From NCBI GenBank assembly GCA_003567055.1, contig PXAW01000120.1, positions 1 through 8,993 on the forward strand: a DNA stretch of 8,993 nucleotides, written 5' to 3'. The position numbers and the translations under genes are program-made. Each line of letters begins with the position of its first letter. Positions within the stretch are counted from its first letter, which is position 1. This stretch comes from Hyphomicrobiales bacterium. GTDB taxonomy: Bacteria; Pseudomonadota; Alphaproteobacteria; Rhizobiales; Beijerinckiaceae. Below the pieces are notes generated by a model that did not search any database, was not told the DNA's origin, and worked only from the letters and a program-made list of their open reading frames with translations. Shown here piece after piece: positions 1 through 5,271 of the stretch.

Positions 1-812
1 CTGTCGTTCCACCACAGGGCCACCTCGACGCCGATCCCGTCGCGCTCGGCGCGCAGCATCAGGGGCTCGGAAATGAGCGGATGCTTGGCGCGGTCGAGAT
101 AGCGCACGAATTCGACGACGCCGCCCTCATACATCATGTCCTCACGCTTCTTTTCCGCGTGGCGGTTGTCGGTGAGGATGATGTGGACGCCGGAATTCAG
201 GAAGGCGAGCTCGCGCAGGCGATGTTCGAGCGTCGCGTAATCATATTCCGTCATGGTGAAGGTTTCGGGGCTGGCGAGGAAAGTCAGCTCCGTCCCGCGC
301 TTGCCCTCGGCATCGCCCACCACGACGAGCGGGGATACCGGCACACCGTGGCGAAATTCGACGAAATGCTCCTTGCCGTTGCGCCAGATGCGCAGTTTCA
401 GCCAGGTCGAGAGCGCATTCACCACCGAGACGCCCACGCCGTGAAGGCCGCCGGAGACCTTGTAGCTGTTCTGGTCGAATTTGCCGCCCGCATGCAGCTG
501 GGTCATGATCACCTCGGCCGCCGAGATGCCCTCACCCTTGTGGATGTCGGTGGGGATACCGCGCCCGTTATCGTTGACCGTGACCGAACCATCGGCGTTG
601 AGGATGACGTTGACCTCGGTGGCATGGCCGGCCAGCGCCTCGTCGATGGCGTTGTCCACCACCTCATAGACCATGTGATGCAGGCCGGAGCCGTCATCGG
701 TGTCGCCGATATACATGCCCGGACGTTTGCGTACGGCGTCGAGCCCCTTGAGGACCTTGATCGATTCGGCACCATAGGCGTCGTCTTCGGGGGATACTGC
801 TGGTTCAGCCAT
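1..812 (-). CDS. gyrB: DNA gyrase subunit B, N-terminal part (runs off the left edge)
   Basis: ATPase subunit of DNA gyrase, the type II topoisomerase that introduces negative supercoils in the cytoplasm. The visible 270 codons cover the GHKL ATP-binding domain and the start of the transducer domain; the TOPRIM and C-terminal parts lie outside the window. Visible motifs are the N box EVVDNAIDE (residues 50-58, with E50 as the expected general base and N54 as the Mg-binding Asn), DNGRGIP (81-87) and [12 protein letters not shown] (121-132, the ATP lid). QLHAGGKFD (105-113) and [13 protein letters not shown] near the edge also match GyrB. The frame is open throughout. The start is ATG at 812, preceded on its own strand by the purine-rich AGGGAAAG. 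It is divergent from ybaB and is not preceded by recF, so it probably has its own promoter. ParE is the alternative, but the wording around [19 protein letters not shown] is typical of alphaproteobacterial GyrB. Confidence 0.96.
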   Translation of the reverse strand, partial: MAEPAVSPEDDAYGAESIKVLKGLDAVRKRPGMYIGDTDDGSGLHHMVYEVVDNAIDEALAGHATEVNVILNADGSVTVNDNGRGIPTDIHKGEGISAAEVIMTQLHAGGKFDQNSYKVSGGLHGVGVSVVNALSTWLKLRIWRNGKEHFVEFRHGVPVSPLVVVGDAEGKRGTELTFLASPETFTMTEYDYATLEHRLRELAFLNSGVHIILTDNRHAEKKREDMMYEGGVVEFVRYLDRAKHPLISEPLMLRAERDGIGVEVALWWND

Positions 813-914
813 CAATCTTTCCCTGGGAAGCATCCGCGCAACTGCGCTGCCCGGCGGGCGCTTCGTCTGATTCGCACTCGTTTCTATGTAATCACGGATC
901 ACGACTTTTTCACG

Positions 915-942
915 GTCTTAAGCGCTGACGAACCATGGTCAA
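915..942 (-). promoter_or_regulatory. Possible promoter for gyrB
   Basis: On the minus strand, TTGACC (937-942, five of six bases matching the -35 consensus and preceded by C as in alphaproteobacterial promoters) is separated by 16 nt from TAAGAC (915-920, only three of six matches to -10). It would give a leader of about 95 nt before the gyrB ATG. The -35 is good and the -10 poor, so this is tentative. Confidence 0.3.
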
Positions 943-968
943 GCCGCAGGTTCAACAGGTTTCTCGCC

Positions 969-1020
969 TGCTGTCGTGATGAATCGCCGAGAAGGGCGCC
1001 CGGGCGGCCCTGCGACAGCA
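969..1020. repeat. Nested inverted repeat in the gyrB-ybaB spacer
   Basis: Outer arms TGCTGTCG (969-976) and CGACAGCA (1013-1020) are perfectly complementary and can extend by two G-T pairs. Inside them, AGGGC (993-997) and GCCCT (1007-1011) form a second stem around a GC-rich loop. The structure sits upstream of both promoter-like sites. It could be a protein-binding dyad, a block to read-through, or a chance result of GC richness. Confidence 0.4.
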
Positions 1021-1033
1021 TTGCCGCACCCCC

Positions 1034-1062
1034 TCGACCGGCCTCTCCGGAGCGCTTATAGC
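1034..1062 (+). promoter_or_regulatory. Possible promoter for ybaB-recR
   Basis: TCGACC (1034-1039) and TATAGC (1057-1062) are separated by 17 nt, each matching four of six consensus bases. The spacing fits a housekeeping sigma factor, and the start would lie about 65 nt before the ybaB ATG. No stronger pair was seen in the spacer. Confidence 0.3.
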
Positions 1063-1133
1063 TGCTATTGAGCGAAAAGCGCAGGCGTCACGATCGCAGG
1101 CTTGACCATTTTCAGGGTTGGCGGAGAAACATC

Positions 1134-1454
1134 ATGAAGGATCTGATGGGTTTGATGAAGCAGGCACAGGCCATGCAGGAGCGGATGCAGGCCATGCAGG
1201 CGGAGATGGACGAGATCGAGGTCGAGGGCCAGGCCGGCGGCGGCGCGGTCAAGGTGACGATGAGCGCCAAGGGCATGATGCGCGGCGTCTCGATCGATGC
1301 CAGCCTGATGAATCCGGAGGAGAAGGAAATCGTCGAGGATCTCGTCGTCGCCGCCGTCAACGATGCCCGCGCCAAGGGCGAGCGCCAGGTGCAGGAGCGC
1401 ATGGCCGAGATCACCCAGGGCCTGCCGCTGCCTCCGGGCATGAAGCTGTTCTGA
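1134..1454 (+). CDS. ybaB: YbaB/EbfC family nucleoid-associated protein
   Basis: Small DNA-binding protein (106 aa, normal for the family) that acts as a dimer on the nucleoid and is usually encoded directly before recR. The N-terminal third is a Met/Gln-rich amphipathic helix ([19 protein letters not shown] onward, residues 1-25). A beta region follows ([18 protein letters not shown], about 30-47), then a long charged C-terminal helix (about 60-93) ending in the characteristic [11 protein letters not shown] place the start at 1134 because GGAG lies 7 nt upstream and the family begins with this helix. The in-frame ATG at 1068 would add 22 basic residues not seen in the family. recR follows after 16 bp, so the two are probably co-transcribed. 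dnaX, the usual first gene of this cluster, is not upstream. Confidence 0.93.
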   Translation: MKDLMGLMKQAQAMQERMQAMQAEMDEIEVEGQAGGGAVKVTMSAKGMMRGVSIDASLMNPEEKEIVEDLVVAAVNDARAKGERQVQERMAEITQGLPLPPGMKLF

Positions 1455-1470
1455 GGATCACGCCCCAGCC

Positions 1471-2076
1471 ATGCCGAAAGCCTCTGCCGGGCCCGAAATC
1501 GAGCGCCTGATCCAGCTGCTCGCGCGCCTTCCCGGGCTCGGGCCCCGCTCGGCCCGGCGCGCGGCGCTGCATCTGGTCAAGAAGCGCGAGCAATTGCTGA
1601 CCCCGCTGGCGGAAGCCACGCGGGCGGCGGCGGAGCGGATCGTCACCTGCTCGGTCTGCGGCAATATCGATACCAGCGATCCCTGCGCCATCTGCGCCGA
1701 CACGGACCGCGATGCCCGCATCATCGTCGTGGTTGAGGATGTCGCCGATCTCTGGGCGCTTGAGCGCGCCGGGGTCCTGAATGCGCGCTATCACGTGCTC
1801 GGCGGCGTGCTCTCGCCCCTGGACGGGGTCGGCCCGGAAGAGCTCAGCATTGCCGGGCTCGTCGCGCGGGCAGCCGCGCCGGGGGTCGAGGAGATCATCA
1901 TCGCCCTCAACGCCACGGTGGACGGCCAGACCACGGCGCATTACCTCACCGATTCCCTGCGCCATCTGCCGGTGAAGATCACCCGGCTTGCCCACGGCGT
2001 CCCCGTGGGCGGTGAGCTCGATTATCTCGACGAGGGCACGCTCGGGGCGGCGTTGCGTTCGCGCACCGCCTTTTAG
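1471..2076 (+). CDS. recR: Recombination mediator protein RecR
   Basis: RecR works with RecO (and RecF) to load RecA onto SSB-coated single-stranded DNA at gaps. The 201-aa length is normal. Domains in order: a helix-hairpin-helix DNA-binding motif ([16 protein letters not shown], residues 20-35), a four-cysteine zinc finger (C60, C63, C72, C75), a TOPRIM domain (about 82-175, with the acidic residue in VVVED at 86-90), and the C-terminal segment [24 protein letters not shown] (about 172-191), here beginning with T171. It begins at ATG 1471; a GAGG overlapping the ybaB stop codon is a rather distant ribosome site. It is the second gene of a ybaB-recR unit and ends 41 bp from the convergent pal gene, with a hairpin between them. 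Confidence 0.97.
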   Translation: MPKASAGPEIERLIQLLARLPGLGPRSARRAALHLVKKREQLLTPLAEATRAAAERIVTCSVCGNIDTSDPCAICADTDRDARIIVVVEDVADLWALERAGVLNARYHVLGGVLSPLDGVGPEELSIAGLVARAAAPGVEEIIIALNATVDGQTTAHYLTDSLRHLPVKITRLAHGVPVGGELDYLDEGTLGAALRSRTAF

Positions 2077-2077
2077 A

Positions 2078-2105
2078 GCCCCGGGCATGCATTCGCGCCC
2101 GGGGC
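2078..2105. terminator. Hairpin between convergent recR and pal
   Basis: Perfect 9-bp arms GCCCCGGGC (2078-2086) and GCCCGGGGC (2097-2105) enclose a 10-nt loop, starting one base after the recR stop and 11 bp from the end of pal. Position and symmetry suit a shared two-way terminator. No run of T follows the stem in either direction, so it is not a textbook intrinsic terminator; it may act with Rho or protect the 3' ends. Confidence 0.6.
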
Positions 2106-2116
2106 GTCATACCTGA

Positions 2117-2626
2117 TCAGGAACCCGCAGCACCGTCGAGAACGGTGACGGCGCGGCGGTTCTGGGCCCAGCAGCCCGGCTCGGCACAGGCGACGACGGG
2201 GCGTTCCTTGCCGTAGGAGACGACGCGCATGCGGTTGCTGTCGACCCCGCGTGAGGCAAGGTAGTCGCGCACCGCCTGTGCACGCCGCGCGGCGAGGGAG
2301 AAGTTGTATTCGCGCGTGCCGCGCTCGTCGGCGTGACCTTCGATCAGGAAGGTGTAGCGCGGGTAGCGCTGCAGCCATTCCGCCTGCTGGTTCAGCGTGG
2401 CGATGGCGCTCGAATTCAGATCGGTCGAATCCGTGTCGAAGAAGACGCGGTCGCCGATATTGACAGTGAAGTCCTGCGTCGAGCCGGGCGTCCCGGCTCC
2501 GCCAGCGCCGAACCCGCCGGCACCGGCAATATCCTCCGCACCGCGCGCACAGGCGGCGAGTGTCAGACCGAGGGCGAAGAGCGCGGCGATACGCAGGCCG
2601 CGGGTGAGGCTGATGGAAGCAAACAT
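2117..2626 (-). CDS. pal: Peptidoglycan-associated lipoprotein Pal
   Basis: Outer-membrane lipoprotein of the Tol-Pal system that binds peptidoglycan and helps constrict the outer membrane at division. With the start at 2626 it is 169 aa. A signal peptide with basic R9 and R12 and a hydrophobic core leads to a lipobox ending LAAC, so C26 would be the lipidated first residue; Ala at +2 suits outer-membrane sorting. A Gly/Ala-rich linker (about 34-50) precedes the OmpA-like domain (about 53-164), with FFDTDSTDL, EGHADERGTREYN (96-108) and NFSLAARRA (108-116). C147 and C152 in the CxxxxCW tail are typical of alphaproteobacterial Pal. I prefer ATG 2626 because AAGGAG lies 11 nt upstream and the signal peptide is compact; ATG 2650 is in frame but overlaps that site. 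No tolB or cpoB adjoins it. Confidence 0.95.
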   Translation of the reverse strand: MFASISLTRGLRIAALFALGLTLAACARGAEDIAGAGGFGAGGAGTPGSTQDFTVNIGDRVFFDTDSTDLNSSAIATLNQQAEWLQRYPRYTFLIEGHADERGTREYNFSLAARRAQAVRDYLASRGVDSNRMRVVSYGKERPVVACAEPGCWAQNRRAVTVLDGAAGS

Positions 2627-2696
2627 GACGAAACCGACTCCTTGACGCATGTCCGATGGGGGCGTCGCGGCTGTTGTAGCGTGAAGACGTTAAGCG

Positions 2697-2724
2697 AAGA
2701 TTTCATCAACCTTGATGAAGTCTT
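2697..2724. promoter_or_regulatory. 28-bp near-perfect palindrome upstream of pal
   Basis: Arms of 13 bases, AAGATTTCATCAA (2697-2709) and TTGATGAAGTCTT (2712-2724), flank a central CC. Twelve of 13 pairs are complementary; the remaining T-G pair is off by one base. The core TTCATCAA-CC-TTGATGAA is perfect. It lies about 70-100 bp before the pal start and is AT-rich against a GC-rich background, which fits an operator for a dimeric regulator. It does not match the FNR, CtrA or LexA consensus as I know them. Confidence 0.5.
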
Positions 2725-2773
2725 GCCTGCAAGCTTTGCGGCATTCACTTTGTCGTGAAATCGCAACAGCCTG

Positions 2774-2800
2774 GCTTTCGCCCGGCTTTGCGGCGAAAGC
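2774..2800. repeat. 9-bp-stem hairpin downstream of the aminotransferase gene
   Basis: GCTTTCGCC (2774-2782) and GGCGAAAGC (2792-2800) are perfectly complementary around a 9-nt loop. On the minus strand it follows the aminotransferase gene by about 150 nt, so it could be that gene's terminator or 3' end. The stem is not followed by a T run on that strand, so the role is uncertain. Confidence 0.45.
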
Positions 2801-2853
2801 GCGACGATTTGCGGACCGGTCTCGGGCGGGGGCGGGGCAAAGTTCCGGCAGGG

Positions 2854-2910
2854 CAGGGACAAGCCCCCGGCAGGGACAAGCCCCCGGCAGGGACAAGCCC
2901 CCGGCAGGGG
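2854..2910. repeat. 17-nt G/C-rich tandem repeat, three full copies
   Basis: Three perfect back-to-back copies of CAGGGACAAGCCCCCGG (2854-2870, 2871-2887, 2888-2904), with a partial fourth copy (CAGGG, 2905-2909) and a CCGGCAGGG fragment just before. The last junction forms a 6-bp hairpin, AGCCCC/GGGGCT (2896-2912). It lies outside coding sequence, just downstream of the aminotransferase gene. Exact repetition suggests slipped-strand expansion and possible copy-number variation. Confidence 0.85.
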
Positions 2911-2947
2911 CTCTGCCGCCTCGCGGAAGGGGCGTGTCGCCGCCCGC

Positions 2948-4108
2948 TCAGGCGGCGTTGACGCGGCGTCCCTGCAAGCGCGTGAGCGCGGCATCGAGGG
3001 TCTCGTCGCGTTTGGCGAAGCAGAAGCGCACGACATTGCGCACCGCGCCCTCGGCATAGAAGGCCGAGACGGGAATCGCGGCCACGCCGTATTCACCGAC
3101 CAGCCGCCGGCAGAAGGCGACGTCGTCCTCCTCGCCGATATCGATATTGAGGAAGTAGGTGCCCTGTGCCGGGATCACGCGATAGCCGAGCCGCTCCAGC
3201 CCGGCGGCGAAGAAATCGCGCGAGCGTTGCAGATCGCGGCGCAGCCCTTGGAAGAACCCGTCATCCTTCGACAACCCGTAGGCCACCGCCTCCTGCAGAT
3301 TGGGCGGCGTGGTGAAGGTGAGGAACTGGTGGGCTTTCGCCAGCACCTTCAGGATCTCGGGCTGGGCGCAGACGAAGCCGACCTTCCAGCCGGTGAGACT
3401 GAAGATCTTGCCGGCGGAGCCGATCTTGACGGTGCGATCGCGCATCCCGGGACGCGCGATCAGCGGCAGATGCTGCAATCCGTCGAAGACGATATGCTCC
3501 CAGACCTCGTCGCACAGGGCGATCGCGTCGAAATCCACGCAATAACGCGCCAGCAGATCGAGCTGCTCGGCGGGAAACACCGTGCCTGTGGGATTGAGCG
3601 GGTTGTTGAAGAGCACGACCTTCGTCTTTTCCGAGAAGACCGCGGCGAGCGCCTCCTCGGTGATGGCGAAATGCGGCGGCTGCAGGGTGACGAAGCGCGG
3701 CACGCCGCCGGCGCGGCGCACCAGCGGCAGATAGGCGTCGTACATCGGCTCGAACAGAACCACCTCGTCGCCGGGCTCGATCAGCGCCATGAGCGCGCCG
3801 GCCAGAGCCTCTGTGGCGCCGGACGTGACCATCACCTCGGTGGCCGGATCGAGATCGAGCCCCTGCCAATGCTTGTAATGCGCCGCGACGGCCTCGCGCA
3901 GGGCGGGCAGGCCGAGCATGGGCGGATACTGGTTCCAGCCCTCGATCACGGCCTTGGCGGCGCGCTCGCGCACGTCACGCGGGCCGGGATCATCGGGAAA
4001 GCCCTGACCGAGATTGACCGCATCGGTCTCGCGGGCGATGCGCGACATTTCCTCGAAGATCGTCGTCGGCATGCCGGAGAGAATGGCATTCATGCGCGGC
4101 TGGATCAT
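2948..4108 (-). CDS. Pyridoxal-phosphate-dependent class I/II aminotransferase
   Basis: Cytoplasmic fold-type I PLP enzyme of the aspartate aminotransferase superfamily (386 aa, normal length) that transfers an amino group between an amino acid and a 2-oxo acid. Visible elements: NLGQGFPD near the N-terminus (32-39), substrate loop NQYPPMLGLPALREAV (59-74), SGATEAL (96-102, cofactor phosphate region), NNPLNPTG (168-175), CDEVWEH (199-205, D200 facing the pyridine nitrogen), SAGKIFSLTGWKVG (231-244, Schiff-base lysine K234) and R361 in VRFCFAK for the substrate carboxylate. The wording is closest to kynurenine/methionine-type aminotransferases, but the substrate cannot be read from sequence. 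The start at 4108 has AAGGA 8 nt upstream. The 165-bp gap after the SDR gene and a good promoter-like sequence suggest independent transcription. No biosynthetic neighbours hint at a pathway. Confidence 0.93.
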   Translation of the reverse strand: MIQPRMNAILSGMPTTIFEEMSRIARETDAVNLGQGFPDDPGPRDVRERAAKAVIEGWNQYPPMLGLPALREAVAAHYKHWQGLDLDPATEVMVTSGATEALAGALMALIEPGDEVVLFEPMYDAYLPLVRRAGGVPRFVTLQPPHFAITEEALAAVFSEKTKVVLFNNPLNPTGTVFPAEQLDLLARYCVDFDAIALCDEVWEHIVFDGLQHLPLIARPGMRDRTVKIGSAGKIFSLTGWKVGFVCAQPEILKVLAKAHQFLTFTTPPNLQEAVAYGLSKDDGFFQGLRRDLQRSRDFFAAGLERLGYRVIPAQGTYFLNIDIGEEDDVAFCRRLVGEYGVAAIPVSAFYAEGAVRNVVRFCFAKRDETLDAALTRLQGRRVNAA

Positions 4109-4139
4109 GGCTACGTTCCTTCATTCAAACGCAGGGTCC

Positions 4140-4169
4140 GTTATATCGAACGCGCCACCCCCATGCCAA
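4140..4169 (-). promoter_or_regulatory. Promoter-like sequence for the aminotransferase gene
   Basis: On the minus strand, TTGGCA (4164-4169) and TATAAC (4140-4145) each match five of six consensus bases and are 18 nt apart. The start would lie about 25 nt before the aminotransferase ATG. This is the best sigma-70-like pair in the window, and the 17-nt AT-rich array begins immediately upstream of its -35 hexamer. Confidence 0.55.
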
Positions 4170-4170
4170 G

Positions 4171-4238
4171 AGAAAATTTCCACCATGAGAAAATTTCCAC
4201 CGAGTGAAAATTCGCACCAAGAGAAAATTCATGCCGGG
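4171..4238. repeat. 17-nt AT-rich tandem array next to the aminotransferase promoter
   Basis: Four contiguous 17-nt units start at 4171, 4188, 4205 and 4222, each led by (A/T)GAAAATT. Copies 1 and 2 (AGAAAATTTCCACCATG, AGAAAATTTCCACCGAG) agree at 15 of 17 positions; copies 3 and 4 are more diverged. CCATGCCAAG just before copy 1 resembles the end of a unit and contains the -35 hexamer. The sequence is far more AT-rich than its surroundings and lies between the SDR and aminotransferase genes. It may be an UP-element-like region, a multi-site operator, or a decayed tandem repeat. Confidence 0.8.
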
Positions 4239-4273
4239 GGATCGTCATCGAAGCTTTTGCAGGCTCCAGCGCC

Positions 4274-4969
4274 TCACAGGCTGGCGGATCCCACCGTCAT
4301 GCCGCCGCAGACATAGAGGATCTGCCCGGTGACGAAGCCGGAGCGGGCATCGAGCAGGTAGCTCACCGCATGGGCGATATCCTCCGGCTCGCCGACCCGG
4401 CGCACGGGCACGCGATCGATGATCGCCTGCGTGCGCGGATCGCCGGGCGGGTTGGCGCGCTCGAACAGTTCGGTGCGGATCGGACCGGGGCCGATCGCAT
4501 TGGCGGTGATGCCGTGCGGACCGAGTTCCAGCGCCCAGGTCTTGGCCATGCCCACCAGCCCCGCCTTGGTCGCGGCATAGGCCGTGCGCAGTTCCTTGCC
4601 GAGCACCGTGCGCGAGGCGATGTTGACGATGCGACCGAATCCCGCTTCCTTCATGCCCGGCAAAAGAGCCTGGGCGCATTGCATGGCGCAGCGCAGATTG
4701 AGCTGCACCGTGGCATCGAGATCGGCGAAGGTCTGTTCTTCCAGCGTGGCGGGACGCACCACGCCGACATTGTTGACGAGCCGCGTGATCGGACCACCTT
4801 CGAGCGCTTTCGCCAGCGCCTGCGCCGTCGCTTCCGGATCGGAGAGATCGGCCTGGATGTCGCCGCCGATGCGATCGATGACGATCGGCGTGTATCCGTC
4901 TTCGCGCGCCCGCGCCGCGCAGGCTGCGCCGATGCCGGATGCACCGCCCGTGATCAGAACCCGTTCCAT
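4274..4969 (-). CDS. Short-chain dehydrogenase/reductase (SDR) family oxidoreductase
   Basis: Cytoplasmic Rossmann-fold NAD(P)-dependent oxidoreductase of the classical SDR family (231 aa, slightly short but complete). The dinucleotide-binding TGGASGIG is at 7-14. D32 ends the second beta strand (VIDRIGG), which favours NAD(H) over NADP(H). NNVGV (66-70) stands for the usual NNAG. The catalytic set is N91, S119, Y131 and K135 (YAATK). The tail PVRRVGEPEDIAHAVSYLLD...VTGQILYVCGG (188-223) is typical of FabG-like members. ATG 4969 has a strong GGGAGGA 7 nt upstream. The substrate is unknown: FabG-type ketoacyl reductase and sugar or alcohol dehydrogenase remain possible, and no fatty-acid genes adjoin it. 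It is divergent from tkt and precedes the aminotransferase on the same strand by 165 bp. Confidence 0.93.
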   Translation of the reverse strand: MERVLITGGASGIGAACAARAREDGYTPIVIDRIGGDIQADLSDPEATAQALAKALEGGPITRLVNNVGVVRPATLEEQTFADLDATVQLNLRCAMQCAQALLPGMKEAGFGRIVNIASRTVLGKELRTAYAATKAGLVGMAKTWALELGPHGITANAIGPGPIRTELFERANPPGDPRTQAIIDRVPVRRVGEPEDIAHAVSYLLDARSGFVTGQILYVCGGMTVGSASL

Positions 4970-5002
4970 GGTCGATTCCTCCCGTCTTTAACTGCAAGGG
5001 CC

Positions 5003-5041
5003 ACCATAGACGCCCGCCCGTGCGCGTCACTGCGCGCGGGC
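5003..5041 (-). promoter_or_regulatory. Weak SDR promoter with overlapping GC hairpin
   Basis: On the minus strand, GTGACG (5025-5030) and TATGGT (5003-5008) are 16 nt apart, each matching four of six consensus bases, and would place the start about 27 nt before the SDR ATG. An 11-bp stem with two G-T pairs (5016-5026 with 5031-5041, 4-nt loop) covers the -35. It may be an operator dyad or a by-product of alternating GC. Confidence 0.25.
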
Positions 5042-5100
5042 GACGAGGCCGCATGCGCGCTATCCCCATCCGCGCCATCTCCAACTGCGCCATTCGGTGG

Positions 5101-5142
5101 TTTTCGCGCGCGCGACGTTTGTTTTCGTGCGCGCGGCGTTGA
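5101..5142. repeat. Two imperfect 21-nt direct repeats upstream of tkt
   Basis: TTTTCGCGCGCGCGACGTTTG (written as units of TTTTCG, GCGCGCG and CGTT) occurs at 5101-5121 and, with 17 of 21 positions matching, at 5122-5142. The second copy ends in the -35-like TTGACT. They may be duplicated regulator sites for tkt or a simple GC-rich duplication. Confidence 0.5.
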
Positions 5143-5177
5143 CTCGCGCCCCGGCCATGCTAATCACCCCGCACGCC

Positions 5178-5207
5178 TTGCAGCGCCGCGATTTGCAGCG
5201 CCGCGAT
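5178..5207. repeat. Perfect 15-nt tandem duplication upstream of tkt
   Basis: TTGCAGCGCCGCGAT occurs at 5178-5192 and again, identically, at 5193-5207, followed by the related CTGCGAGGAT. It ends 64 nt before the tkt start and so probably lies in the tkt leader or promoter. Confidence 0.7.
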
Positions 5208-5271
5208 CTGCGAGGATCAGGCGGCAGCACCGGATGCGCCGCGCCACGCGAGCAAAACGGATAGCGAACCA

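Larger units (their letters stand above)
813..1133. other. Divergent intergenic spacer, gyrB / ybaB
   Basis: A 321-bp spacer between two genes that face away from each other. It holds one weak promoter-like pair for each direction and a nested inverted repeat at 969-1020. No conserved open frame or tRNA is visible. The signal recognition particle RNA, which often lies beside dnaX-ybaB in alphaproteobacteria, was looked for by its conserved GGAAGCAGCC-type core and is not present on either strand. Confidence 0.6.
2627..2947. other. Intergenic spacer upstream of pal, rich in repeats
   Basis: A 321-bp spacer between the end of the aminotransferase gene and the start of pal, both on the minus strand. 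It contains the pal ribosome site (AAGGAG, minus strand, 2638-2643), a palindrome at 2697-2724, a hairpin at 2774-2800 and a 17-nt tandem repeat at 2854-2910. I see no convincing gene; open frames here are GC-driven shadows. Confidence 0.6.
4970..5271. other. Divergent intergenic spacer, SDR gene / tkt
   Basis: A 302-bp spacer between divergent genes. It holds the SDR ribosome site, a weak SDR promoter with an overlapping GC hairpin (5003-5041), a 21-nt imperfect direct repeat (5101-5142), a -35-like TTGACT at 5139-5144 without a good -10, and a 15-nt perfect direct repeat (5178-5207). No gene was recognised in it. Confidence 0.6.

Noticed and set aside
81..1061. Long plus-strand open frame over gyrB (326 codons)
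   Set aside because: It is antisense to gyrB, has no recognisable domain and arises from high GC third positions.
2938..2957. 7-bp GC hairpin overlapping the aminotransferase stop codon
   Set aside because: Short, largely made of Ala/Arg codons in a GC-rich gene end, with no T run; too weak to call a terminator.
2563..3096. Minus-strand open frame across the 17-nt repeat, encoding repeated CRGLVPAG-like peptides
   Set aside because: It overlaps the ends of two real genes and its repeats simply reflect the DNA repeat; no start signal is visible.
3227..4207. Long plus-strand open frame opposite the aminotransferase gene
   Set aside because: The minus-strand gene has intact PLP motifs and a ribosome site; this frame has neither.
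4171..4238. CRISPR array or plasmid iterons
   Set aside because: Units are contiguous with no spacers, only four copies, and no cas, rep or AT-rich origin context.
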